Assembly (NCBI RefSeq): GCF_029360665.1
Contig: NZ_JARDUB010000003.1
Coordinates: forward strand, 1-64,000
DNA length: 64,000 bases
Direction: 5' to 3'
From: Eudoraea chungangensis
GTDB taxonomy: Bacteria; Bacteroidota; Bacteroidia; Flavobacteriales; Flavobacteriaceae
Shown: in pieces, positions 26,923 through 34,863 of the stretch
Layout: each line of letters opens with the position of its first letter
Position numbering within the stretch: the first letter of the stretch is position 1
Notes under the pieces: generated by a model
What the model saw: the letters and a program-made list of their open reading frames with translations, nothing else
Told to the model about the DNA's origin: nothing
The model's database searches: none
Program-made: the position numbers and the translations under genes

Positions 26923-27615
26923 ATGAACAACATTGTTGTACTTAGCGGAGCAGGCATGAGTGCCGATAGTGGCATCCATACCTTTAGAGATGCGGATGGT
27001 TTATGGGAAGGACACGACGTGATGTCGGTAGCCTCTCCCCAAGGATTCCGTAAAAACCCTGAACTAGTATTAGATTTCTACAATCTGAGAAGACGGCAGC
27101 TTAAAGAGGTAGTTCCAAATGCAGGGCATTTAGCAATTGCCGAATTAGAAAAGTGTTTTTTAGTAAACATAATTACCCAAAATGTGGACGACCTACACGA
27201 ACGAGCGGGCAGTACTAATGTCCTCCATTTACATGGTGAATTACTAAAGGTTAGAAGTATGGCTAACCCGAATATTTCTTTACAATGGAAAGAAGATTTA
27301 ATCCTGGGACAAACTGCTGAGGACGGCTGTCAATTAAGGCCCGATATTGTATGGTTTGGTGAAGAAGTCCCCTTACTTCCAAAAGCCGCTGAATTAACCT
27401 CTAAGGCAGATATTCTAATAATGATAGGAACCTCGCTTCAAGTCTATCCGGCCGCAAGTCTGATTCATTATGCGCCAGTAAACAGTCCTAAGTTTTTTGT
27501 GGATCCCAGACCATCTGTAGAAGAAGATTTCTGTCCTAATTTAAAAATAATCAGAAAGACATCCGCAGAGGGAGTTCCTATTTTGGTAAAGGACCTAATG
27601 CATAAATTGCGCTAG
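26923..27615 (+). CDS. NAD-dependent protein deacylase (sirtuin) lacking the zinc cysteines
   Basis: 230-residue sirtuin, CobB-like. NAD-binding motifs are complete: VVLSGAGMSADSGIHTFRDA (3-22), TQNVDDLHERAGS (near 88) and the catalytic His in VLHLHGELLKVRS (near 106). FGEEVP and IGTSLQVYPAA (near 170) complete the Rossmann fold. The segment that usually holds a Cys4 zinc site (about 112-140) has only one Cys (EDGCQLRPDIVWFG), so this protein should fold without zinc. Target proteins are unknown. Its last 38 bases overlap the 3' end of the haem-binding protein gene, tail to tail. Confidence 0.88.
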   Translation: MNNIVVLSGAGMSADSGIHTFRDADGLWEGHDVMSVASPQGFRKNPELVLDFYNLRRRQLKEVVPNAGHLAIAELEKCFLVNIITQNVDDLHERAGSTNVLHLHGELLKVRSMANPNISLQWKEDLILGQTAEDGCQLRPDIVWFGEEVPLLPKAAELTSKADILIMIGTSLQVYPAASLIHYAPVNSPKFFVDPRPSVEEDFCPNLKIIRKTSAEGVPILVKDLMHKLR

Positions 27616-28051
27616 TTCTTCTTGCCCATTCTAAGAGTTTTTCCTTTTGATCATTCGATATTTTCGATTCGGAATGAAGTAGAGTATAGGCGGGCATGGG
27701 CAGGGCATGGTTTTCAATTACCAAATGAATCTCCTCTATAAGTTGTTTTTTCTCCATCTGAGAATAGTTCTGCCATCCGGAGAAATTCAGTTTTTCTTTT
27801 CCCTTAGAAATATCATTAGCCAGGAAGAATGAAACAGGGGCTATATTATTATACCATGGATAATTGGTTTGGTTGCTATGACAATTATAACAACTGTCCT
27901 GCAAGACTCTTTGTATTTCTTCTGAAGGATTGGCATCTTTTAAAAAACCATGCAAATGCTCTCCTTGCTCTAAATTTTTACTAGGTTTAAAAAATTGTAA
28001 TAGTACAAAGAACAGCAAAATAAATTTTGCTGTATTTTTAAGTAATTTCAT
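27578..28051 (-). CDS. haem-binding domain protein (single CxxCH cytochrome-like)
   Basis: 157-residue protein with an N-terminal signal or anchor helix (FILLFFVLLQFF, 11-22). One c-type haem motif, SCYNCHSNQTNYPWYNNIAP (near 53-72), is followed by PVSFFLANDISKGKEKLNFSGW. A C-terminal MPAYTLLHSESK supplies a likely axial Met. This matches the small periplasmic haem-binding family (Haem_bd) common in Bacteroidota. Its redox partner is unknown. It is divergent from the split gene upstream of purB with only about 40 bases between start codons. Confidence 0.82.
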   Translation of the reverse strand: MKLLKNTAKFILLFFVLLQFFKPSKNLEQGEHLHGFLKDANPSEEIQRVLQDSCYNCHSNQTNYPWYNNIAPVSFFLANDISKGKEKLNFSGWQNYSQMEKKQLIEEIHLVIENHALPMPAYTLLHSESKISNDQKEKLLEWARRTSAIYALGPLPK

Positions 28052-28089
28052 GTTTGGGGCATTTATTACGCCGGAAAATTACAACTTTT

Positions 28090-28651
28090 GTGGATATTTC
28101 AAACTTAGTTCCTTTAATAAAATCTATCGATGCCAGCAGAGTTAAACGGCAAAATCTTGCGGATATCGTTATCCGCAACCCATCACTTATGGAGCCGTTA
28201 ATGAGAATTGCATTTTCAGAAGAAGGGGAACTCGCCAACAAGGCTTGCTGGATTGTTGAGTTTGTTGCCAAGTCGGACCTAAACCTATTACATGCTCATC
28301 TCAATATTTTTACGGAAAATCTTTCTGGACTAAAAGAGGATTCTTCAATAAGACCCATGGCCAAACTCTGTGAAATATTAATTCTTTCTTATTTTAAAAA
28401 AAAAGCAGGACAAAACATTGGCGATTGTCACGGACAAACATTTAGAACAGATAGCTACGGCCTGTTTCGATTGGTTAATTGGTGATTACAAAGTGGCCAG
28501 CAAGGCTTATTCTATGATATCCCTTTACTATCTAGGTAGCAAGATAAAATGGATAAGACCTGAACTTAAGTTGGTTCTGGAACAGGACTACTCAGAAGGA
28601 AGCCCCGCATACAAAGCAAGAGCACGTGAAATTTTAGCTCTTTTACGGTAA
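28090..28651 (+). pseudogene. conserved purB-linked protein, interrupted by a one-base frameshift at A9
   Basis: Two overlapping frames together encode one protein. Frame 1 runs from about 28090 (GTG, VDISNLVPLIKSIDASRVKR) to LCEILILSYF. Then comes a run of nine A at 28396-28404. Frame 2 continues QDKTLAIVTDKHLEQIATAC to the stop at 28651. Removing one A joins them into 186 residues, the length I recall for the uncharacterised protein encoded just before purB in many flavobacteria, often mis-annotated as adenylosuccinate lyase. Unshifted, frame 1 ends at 28485 in unrelated sequence. The cause could be a sequencing error, a real mutation, or RNA-polymerase slippage on the A-run restoring the frame. 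An alternative TTG start at 28054 exists. Confidence 0.8.
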
Positions 28652-28716
28652 TAATATAGCAAACCATTTAGGAAGAACTTCCCTTCCGGAAAGTTTTTAT
28701 AATGAAGGCCATTAAG

Positions 28717-28724
28717 TATCTTTG
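28717..28724 (+). promoter_or_regulatory. TATCTTTG promoter element for purB
   Basis: TATCTTTG matches TAnnTTTG and lies 33 bases before the purB ATG, so purB can be transcribed independently of the interrupted gene upstream. Confidence 0.5.
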
Positions 28725-28756
28725 CAACTTTCTAAAACTCTTCAACATTTATAACT

Positions 28757-30100
28757 ATGTCTTTAAACTCTTTAAACGCTATTTCTCCCATAGATGGGCG
28801 CTATCGATCAAAAGTGGAGGACCTCGCGAACTACTTTTCTGAAGAAGCACTTATTAGATATAGAGTTTTAGTAGAGATCGAGTATTTTATCGCTCTTTGT
28901 GATTTTAATCTCGAACAACTTCCCAAGCTCTCTGAAACACAAAAAATAGAATTACAGTCGATTTACAAATCCTTTAGTACGGAAGATGCTCTGGCTATCA
29001 AGGAAATAGAACGAACCACTAATCATGACGTGAAGGCCGTTGAGTATTTTGTTAAAGACAAATTTGACAGATTGGGACATCAGAAATACAAGGAGTTTAT
29101 ACACTTTGGACTAACTTCTCAAGATATTAATAATACTGCAATTCCATTATCAGTCAAGGAATCTATTGAGGATGTTTATTATCCTCTTTTAGAGACTTTA
29201 ATAGCTACTCTCCTAGGGTATGCAAAAGAATGGGAGGGAGTGCCAATGCTTGCCAGAACGCACGGCCAGCCGGCGTCCCCTACCCGATTGGGGAAAGAAA
29301 TAATGGTTTTTGTTGTACGGCTTGAAGAGCAGTTAAAACAGCTCAAATTAGCCCCTCATGCAGCTAAATTTGGTGGAGCGACAGGAAATTTTAATGCCCA
29401 CCAGATAGCCTATCCATCGCTTGATTGGAAAGAATTCGGGAAACACTTTGTGGAAGATCGACTTGGTTTAAAACATTCTTTTCCAACAACGCAAATAGAA
29501 CACTACGACCACCTAGCTGGCCTTTTCGACAATTTAAAAAGAATTAATACCATACTAATCGATTTAGATAGAGATATGTGGACCTATATCTCTATGGAAT
29601 ACTTTAAGCAGAAAATAAAGGCCGGAGAGGTTGGTTCCTCGGCCATGCCACATAAGGTAAATCCCATCGATTTTGAAAATTCGGAAGGAAATTTAGGAAT
29701 AGCAAATGCCATTTTTGAACATCTAGCAGCCAAGCTGCCCATTTCCAGAATGCAGAGAGACTTAACCGATAGTACGGTATTAAGAAACGTTGGGGTGCCT
29801 GTAGCGCATACAATATTGTCTATCAAAGCTTGTCTAAAAGGACTTAATAAACTCTTGTTGAATGAAGATAAGTTTAAGGAAGATCTTGAAGACAATTGGG
29901 CAGTAGTAGCCGAAGCAATACAAACAATCTTAAGGAGAGAAGGCTACCCAAACCCTTATGAGGCTCTAAAAGGGTTAACAAGAACAAATGCCGGTATTAC
30001 CCAAAGCTCTATTTATGAATTTATTGATACATTGGAAATAACAGAGACCCTCAAGCAGGAGTTAAAATTGATTAACCCAAGCAATTACACCGGCATTTGA
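28757..30100 (+). CDS. purB: adenylosuccinate lyase
   Basis: 447-residue enzyme of purine synthesis. It splits SAICAR to AICAR and adenylosuccinate to AMP, each releasing fumarate. Features: AISPIDGRYRSKVEDLANYF (N-terminal), TNHDVKAVEYFVKDK near 88, HFGLTSQDINNTAIPL near 115, ARTHGQPASPTRLGKE near 163 (catalytic His), and the fumarase-superfamily signature GEVGSSAMPHKVNPIDFENS near 287 with the mobile-loop Ser. Length and N-terminus match the E. coli-type PurB subfamily. A promoter lies directly upstream and a terminator overlaps the stop. Confidence 0.97.
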   Translation: MSLNSLNAISPIDGRYRSKVEDLANYFSEEALIRYRVLVEIEYFIALCDFNLEQLPKLSETQKIELQSIYKSFSTEDALAIKEIERTTNHDVKAVEYFVKDKFDRLGHQKYKEFIHFGLTSQDINNTAIPLSVKESIEDVYYPLLETLIATLLGYAKEWEGVPMLARTHGQPASPTRLGKEIMVFVVRLEEQLKQLKLAPHAAKFGGATGNFNAHQIAYPSLDWKEFGKHFVEDRLGLKHSFPTTQIEHYDHLAGLFDNLKRINTILIDLDRDMWTYISMEYFKQKIKAGEVGSSAMPHKVNPIDFENSEGNLGIANAIFEHLAAKLPISRMQRDLTDSTVLRNVGVPVAHTILSIKACLKGLNKLLLNEDKFKEDLEDNWAVVAEAIQTILRREGYPNPYEALKGLTRTNAGITQSSIYEFIDTLEITETLKQELKLINPSNYTGI

Positions 30101-30122
30101 GCTGCATAAGGGCAGCTTTTTA
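30100..30122 (+). terminator. intrinsic terminator of purB
   Basis: AGCTGC and GCAGCT arms (30100-30105, 30112-30117) enclose a six-base loop and are followed by TTTTTA. The stem begins at the last base of the purB stop codon. Confidence 0.65.
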
Positions 30123-30147
30123 GGTGTTCTTTTTAGCTTTTTTATAA

Positions 30148-30963
30148 TTAGGAATCTTTATGTATTTCAACAGAGTGTGGATAAGGAATTTCTATTCCTG
30201 CAGCATCTAGTGCTAGTTTACAGTCCTCTACCGTTCCAAAATACACATCCCAATAATCTTCCGGTTTGGAATAGGGTCTTACGGCAAAATTAACAGAACT
30301 ATCAGCCAATTCTAAAACATTTACGGAGGGCGCCGGCTCTTTTAAAACCTTGGCATTAGAAGTTAAAACATTAAGTAGCACTTCTTTTGTTTTCTTAATA
30401 TCTTCATCGTAGCCCACACCAATAACCAGATCAATTCTTATTTTCCCTTCTGCCGTAAAATTCACAATATTTCCATTAGCCATTGCGCCATTTGGAACTA
30501 TTGCCTGTTTATTCTGAGGCGTAATTAATTTGGTTGTGAAGATATCTATTTCTTTTACTACGCCTAATATGCCTTGTGCTTCTATAAGATCACCCAGTTC
30601 GTATGGTTTAAAAATCATTATCAGAACTCCTCCGGCGAAGTTAGATAGAGAGCCTTGCAGGGCTAGGCCAACTGCTAAACCGGCAGCGGCAATAACCGCA
30701 GCAAATGTAGTCACATTAACGCCCAGCGTGGATATAACAATAATGATTAGAAGAACTTTTAATCCCCAATTAGCGAGGTTAAGCAAAAAGCTCTGAAGAG
30801 AGGGGTCGTATTTACCCTTTGCCATCATCTTTCGGGCAGCACCAATTATCTTTTTTATTACCCAAGAGCCGATAATAAAAATGAGAATTGCACCTACCAG
30901 TTTGGGACCATATTCAACAACAAAGTCTATTCCCTTATTAATCCAAAGTTCTGCATTTTCCAT
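30148..30963 (-). CDS. MscS family mechanosensitive channel
   Basis: 271-residue small-conductance mechanosensitive channel. Three membrane helices are visible (about 15-38, 62-82 and 85-110). The pore-lining TM3 has the Gly/Ala pattern AAAGLAVGLALQGSLSNFAG. The beta domain follows (FKPYELGDLIEAQGILGVVK, IVPNGAMANGNIVNFT), then the alpha-beta cytoplasmic vestibule. It releases solutes on hypo-osmotic shock. The length is the same as E. coli MscS (286) less a short tail. It converges with purB. Confidence 0.93.
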   Translation of the reverse strand: MENAELWINKGIDFVVEYGPKLVGAILIFIIGSWVIKKIIGAARKMMAKGKYDPSLQSFLLNLANWGLKVLLIIIVISTLGVNVTTFAAVIAAAGLAVGLALQGSLSNFAGGVLIMIFKPYELGDLIEAQGILGVVKEIDIFTTKLITPQNKQAIVPNGAMANGNIVNFTAEGKIRIDLVIGVGYDEDIKKTKEVLLNVLTSNAKVLKEPAPSVNVLELADSSVNFAVRPYSKPEDYWDVYFGTVEDCKLALDAAGIEIPYPHSVEIHKDS

Positions 30964-31050
30964 TTGTTCCTATTACTTTAATTTTTAAGACCTTGAAGAT
31001 AAAAAAAATGTCTGAAGCACAACAATCATACATGGATAATTTTACAAACA

Positions 31051-31088
31051 AAAAAGCCTGCTCTTTTTTTAAAAGAGCAGGCTTTTTT
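31051..31088 (-). terminator. strong (bidirectional) intrinsic terminator after the DUF4252 genes
   Basis: A 16-17 base perfect stem (AAAAAGCCTGCTCTTTT with its complement) has a three-base loop and T-runs on both strands. It lies 19 bases past the stop of the second DUF4252 gene and would end the sigma-factor operon. Confidence 0.85.
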
Positions 31089-31106
31089 ACTATTTAGTTT
31101 TTCTCT

Positions 31107-31646
31107 TTAACCCTTTAAAAAATCCCCTATTTCACCAAGTTCTGCAGTGTCAAAGTCAGAATTCTGAATTGCCCCCATTAACTGAACTAACTGTGTTGGA
31201 TTCATATTTTTTCCCAGTACTCTAATTATGGCAAATCCTTTATCCTCGCTGCTTCCATAGATAATAACTTCGTCAATAGCATCCGCATCACCTAGGTACT
31301 TTATCGCTCCTTTTCCATATTGAGAGTTTAATTTCATTAACTCAATATATTTATCGTTATTCAGGATAGCGTTTACCCTGGTCTTTTCTGTTTGGAACTC
31401 GGCCTTATTATCTTCCGTAACCCTAAAAGCTAAAACATTCAGCTTTCGCAAAGATTCTAATCCTTCACGCTGTGTCTCTGTGAGACTGTTGCTCTGCAGA
31501 TTAAGGATACTTGCCGGCACGTCTAGGGAAATAAAGTTTGGATTCTCAGAATTACTAACATAATACTCCTGCAGGCTTTGTCTGGAGGAACAGGAAACTA
31601 TTAGCAGTAAAAACATTCCCGATATAACTATTAACGTTTTTTTCAT
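31107..31646 (-). CDS. DUF4252 family lipoprotein
   Basis: 179-residue lipoprotein: the signal peptide ends LLLIVSCSSRQSLQE (Cys near 19). The mature part belongs to DUF4252, a Bacteroidota family of unknown function: YYVSNSENPNFISLDVPASI, LRKLNVLAFRVTEDNK, YIELMKLNSQYGKGAIKYLG, DEVIIYGSSEDKGFAIIRVL and GKNMNPTQLVQLMGAIQNSD. It is the second of two tandem DUF4252 paralogues and the last gene of a run that starts with an ECF sigma factor. A strong terminator follows. The surface or periplasmic role is unknown. Confidence 0.8.
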   Translation of the reverse strand: MKKTLIVISGMFLLLIVSCSSRQSLQEYYVSNSENPNFISLDVPASILNLQSNSLTETQREGLESLRKLNVLAFRVTEDNKAEFQTEKTRVNAILNNDKYIELMKLNSQYGKGAIKYLGDADAIDEVIIYGSSEDKGFAIIRVLGKNMNPTQLVQLMGAIQNSDFDTAELGEIGDFLKG

Positions 31647-31663
31647 GGTTCTTTTATTTCTGT

Positions 31664-32209
31664 TTAACCTTTTTTCTCTGCTTTACTAAGCTCTTCAGGA
31701 AGATTCATCTTTTTGGTAAGAGAACCTATTTTAGTAAGGTCTATATCTCCCGTCAAGGTCAGTAAAACAGTTTCAATATTTCTATTGTCTATTTCAATAT
31801 TATCGCTCTTAATCCCTGTTACAAACATAAGAAGCTCGCTCACATGGTCATCATCTTTACCATTCTTCACATAGAATTTCACGTTGGTATCCTTATCCTT
31901 CACTCGCATTAACTCTTCAAGAGAAGAAGACTTTAAATACTTATTTACGGTTGCCTGCATATCCGCAGAAACTTCTTTATCTTCCGTAATAAAGACTTTT
32001 AGGCCACTTAAACTTTTGGCTATGTCCATAAATTCTTGTGCTTCAGGATCATCCACATCCACATCCATTTTCATCAATAAATTAAACATGTTCTTATTCA
32101 CAACTACTGAACTTACAGCGTCAGAATCTTCATATTTATCAAAAATAGACTGTGAAAAACCAACCAAAGGCATTACAGCCAAAGCAATAATTAATATATA
32201 CTTTCTCAT
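31664..32209 (-). CDS. DUF4252 family secreted protein
   Basis: 181-residue exported protein with a cleavable signal peptide (MRKYILIIALAVMPLVGFSQ, no lipobox Cys). The mature part is DUF4252: FDKYEDSDAVSSVVVNKNMF, FMDIAKSLSGLKVFITEDKE, LRVKDKDTNVKFYVKNGKDD and VSELLMFVTGI. It differs from its lipoprotein paralogue 17 bases downstream in lacking a lipid anchor, so the pair may consist of a soluble and a membrane-bound form. It follows the putative anti-sigma gene by 11 bases in the same operon. Confidence 0.8.
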   Translation of the reverse strand: MRKYILIIALAVMPLVGFSQSIFDKYEDSDAVSSVVVNKNMFNLLMKMDVDVDDPEAQEFMDIAKSLSGLKVFITEDKEVSADMQATVNKYLKSSSLEELMRVKDKDTNVKFYVKNGKDDDHVSELLMFVTGIKSDNIEIDNRNIETVLLTLTGDIDLTKIGSLTKKMNLPEELSKAEKKG

Positions 32210-32220
32210 CTCTTTAAATT

Positions 32221-32640
32221 TTAATTGTTTTTATAAATTTTTTGTTTTGTGTTTTCAAACTCTTTTAAATAGGCTACTTTTTCGGTTCCACGATCGAAAT
32301 TTTCTGCTAATAAGCCAAGTGCCATACGAGTCTGATTATAGGCATACTCCGCTTCTCTTTGCTCCCGATAATCATTACCGAAATATATACCAAAGGCCAT
32401 AACTGCTACCGCTGCAACGGAAATCCATTTGTAAAAATTTACTCTAGGTTTTAATGGAACCTGCTTTGTAAACCGTTCGTCTTTGGCTTCAGAAAAATAA
32501 GTGAACATAGGGGCGTATTGCTTTAAATGAGGAGCTACCTCTTCCTTGGCAAAATAATCCCGAAGTTCATTTTCTTCAGCTACCGTTGTGCTAGCTTCGA
32601 AATATTTTTCTAATAATTTTTCTTTTCTATCCAATTCCAT
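32221..32640 (-). CDS. putative anti-sigma factor, single-pass membrane protein
   Basis: 139-residue protein. The N-terminal cytoplasmic part (MELDRKEKLLEKYFEASTTV, EENELRDYFAKEEVAPHLKQ) resembles the short helical region of Bacteroidota anti-sigma-like proteins. One membrane helix follows (WISVAAVAVMAFGIYFGNDY, about 88-107) and then about 30 residues outside. It overlaps the start of the ECF sigma gene's 3' end by 14 bases, which is the usual position of an anti-sigma factor. No zinc (ZAS) motif is present, so the call rests on layout and topology. Confidence 0.65.
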   Translation of the reverse strand: MELDRKEKLLEKYFEASTTVAEENELRDYFAKEEVAPHLKQYAPMFTYFSEAKDERFTKQVPLKPRVNFYKWISVAAVAVMAFGIYFGNDYREQREAEYAYNQTRMALGLLAENFDRGTEKVAYLKEFENTKQKIYKNN

Positions 32641-33166
32641 AATTATGTTTTTGAACTAATTTTTCTCTTACTGTTTTTCTCGCCCTAGACAGAGCCACTC
32701 TCACTGCAGTTGGTTTCATCTCCAAAAGGTCTGCAATTTCATTATAATCGTACTGCTCTACATCTCTTAGCTGTAGTACCATTTTTTGTTGCTCGGGCAA
32801 TTCTTGCATAATGCGTTCTACCCAACTAATACTATCTCTAGTTTCTACCTGGCTCTGCAAAGACCTGCTGCCATCTTCGTAATTACTGTGTACTAACTTA
32901 AGATTACTAGATTGTTTGGATTTTAACCTATCTAAACAAAAATTCTTGGTCATGGTCATAGCAAAGGCCTCTACATTCTTATAACCTTCAATATTTTTCT
33001 TCTTTGCCCATAACTTCATCAGAATCTCTTGTGTGGCATCTTCCGCCTCCTCTGCAGAGACTAATAATCTTTTTGAAAGCCTGTATAGCTTATCCTTAAA
33101 AGGCATTACCACATTTAGAAACTCGGACTGTGTCATTGTTGGTTGATCTGTTTCTGTATAAACCAT
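32627..33166 (-). CDS. ECF-type RNA polymerase sigma factor
   Basis: 179-residue sigma-70 family factor. Region 2 is about 20-90 (KDKLYRLSKRLLVSAEEAED, ATQEILMKLWAKK, FAMTMTKNFCLDRLKSKQS). Region 4 is about 115-170 (LPEQQKMVLQLRDVEQYDYN, EIADLLEMKPTAVRVALSRA). An internal ATG (MTQSEFLNVVM, residue 11) is an alternative start. It heads a four-gene run with a putative anti-sigma factor and two DUF4252 proteins, which are its likely regulon. The gap 33167-33375 upstream is AT-rich and shared with the divergent S41 peptidase gene; no clear promoter is seen there. Confidence 0.9.
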   Translation of the reverse strand: MVYTETDQPTMTQSEFLNVVMPFKDKLYRLSKRLLVSAEEAEDATQEILMKLWAKKKNIEGYKNVEAFAMTMTKNFCLDRLKSKQSSNLKLVHSNYEDGSRSLQSQVETRDSISWVERIMQELPEQQKMVLQLRDVEQYDYNEIADLLEMKPTAVRVALSRARKTVREKLVQKHNYGIG

Positions 33167-33375
33167 TTATTGGTGTGTTACAAAAGGAAGACGAAGCACC
33201 TTCAAAATTGTTACACAGACAGTAAAATTCTTTTTATTCTTTAAATTAATATAAGCAAATAAGCCAATTTATGATACGCCCTAACCTAAGAATACAGCGG
33301 TAAAAACTGTTAAGGAATACTAAAGTTGGTATAAAAATTGTTTAAAGAAAGTATATTTACCAAAAAATTAGAAAT

Positions 33376-34863
33376 ATGAAGAAGTACGCCCTTGCCCTAG
33401 TGGTTTTCTTATTCCTATATATTAGCTGTAGCAAAAATGATGATGATGGTATTCAAGGTCCGGGTACCCCTTCCGTAAGTACACAGGATTTTATGTGGAA
33501 AGCCATGAATATTTGGTATTTCTGGCAATCAGATGTAGAAAATCTTGCCGATGACAGGTTTGCAACCAATGAAGAATACACTACTTTCCTAGAGTCCGAA
33601 GAAGATCCTGCTGCTTTTTTTAATGGCCAATTGCGATTTGGTGAAGATCGATTTAGTTTTTTTAATGAAGACTACAAGGAATTAACAGAAAACTTATCTG
33701 GTATATCTAGAAGCAATGGTGTAGAGTTTGGATTATTCTTCGCGGGCGATGGTAGCGATAATATCTTTGGATATGTTCGCTATATAATTGCAAATTCGGA
33801 TGCTTCTAATAAGGATATCAGCCGTGGAGAGCTATTCTCAGGAGTAGACGGACAAACGTTAACTGAAGGTAATTACAGGGACCTTCTATTTGGTGATAAT
33901 GCTAGTTATACGCTAAATATGGCAGATATTCAGGACGGTAATGTAGTTCCAAATGGCAAAAATGTAGCGCTTACAAAACAAGATGGGTTGGTAGAAAATC
34001 CTGTCTTTATTACAGAAGCTTTTGAGCTTAATGGGAGAACAATTGGCTATTTGATGTACAATGGTTTTACCAATGAATTCGACGAAAACCTTAATGCAGC
34101 TTTTGGCCAATTAAAATCAGCTGGTGTAACAGACTTAGTATTGGATTTCAGGTATAATTCTGGAGGATCCGTAAATTCTTCAAGACTGCTCTCTAGCATG
34201 GTATACGGAACCAACACAAACGATGTGTATATCCGTCAACGATGGAATGATAAGTTGCAAGGACAGTTTTCCGAAGAAAATTTGGTAGACTTTTTTGCTG
34301 ATCAAACCAGTGAAGGATCTCCTCTTAACACTCTGAACCTGAGTGAAGTATATATTATCACCACCAATAGTTCTGCCTCAGCCAGTGAATTAGTGATAAA
34401 TGGGCTAAACCCGTATGTGAATGTTATTAAAGTGGGAGACACGACCAGAGGGAAAAATGAATTCTCCTTGACGCTGGTAGATGATCCAGACAGAGACGGT
34501 GCACCATTCGTATATAGTCCCTCAAGAGAGAATCAAATAAATCCAGATAATCAATGGGCTATTCAACCCTTAGTTGGCCGAAATGAAAATTCTGTTGGTT
34601 TTTCGGATTATACTGCCGGATTTGCACCCGATATATTACTAAGCGAAGACCTGGAAAACCTAGGAGTACTTGGAGACCCAAGCGAACCTCTGCTGGCCAG
34701 GGCAATTGAAGAAATTACTGGCATAGTGGGCAAAAGGGAGTTTCGGGCCAAGATGCCAGTGAAGCCTTTTACGGATAGCAAAAAGCAAAGACCCATAGGA
34801 GACAATATGATTTTGGACAAGCCTTTAAACTTAAGTCCAGCTGTATTTAAAGGGATAAATTAA
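33376..34863 (+). CDS. S41 family C-terminal processing peptidase, lipoprotein
   Basis: 495-residue lipoprotein: the signal peptide ends LFLYISCSKNDDD (Cys near 18). An N-terminal helical region (TQDFMWKAMNIWYFWQSDVE) is followed by a PDZ-like part (ISRGELFSGVDGQTLTEGNY, about 150-190). The peptidase core is about 220-400: VLDFRYNSGGSVNSS near 257, the catalytic Ser in TTNSSASASELVINGL near 333, and Lys in GDTTRGKNEFSL near 358. It is a Ser/Lys-dyad protease in the periplasm or on the outer membrane. Its last 17 bases overlap the end of the BtuB-like receptor gene, tail to tail. Confidence 0.88.
   Translation: MKKYALALVVFLFLYISCSKNDDDGIQGPGTPSVSTQDFMWKAMNIWYFWQSDVENLADDRFATNEEYTTFLESEEDPAAFFNGQLRFGEDRFSFFNEDYKELTENLSGISRSNGVEFGLFFAGDGSDNIFGYVRYIIANSDASNKDISRGELFSGVDGQTLTEGNYRDLLFGDNASYTLNMADIQDGNVVPNGKNVALTKQDGLVENPVFITEAFELNGRTIGYLMYNGFTNEFDENLNAAFGQLKSAGVTDLVLDFRYNSGGSVNSSRLLSSMVYGTNTNDVYIRQRWNDKLQGQFSEENLVDFFADQTSEGSPLNTLNLSEVYIITTNSSASASELVINGLNPYVNVIKVGDTTRGKNEFSLTLVDDPDRDGAPFVYSPSRENQINPDNQWAIQPLVGRNENSVGFSDYTAGFAPDILLSEDLENLGVLGDPSEPLLARAIEEITGIVGKREFRAKMPVKPFTDSKKQRPIGDNMILDKPLNLSPAVFKGIN

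Noticed and set aside
31884-32402. 172-codon frame opposite the DUF4252 and anti-sigma genes
   Set aside because: Crosses two real genes on the other strand and has no family features.
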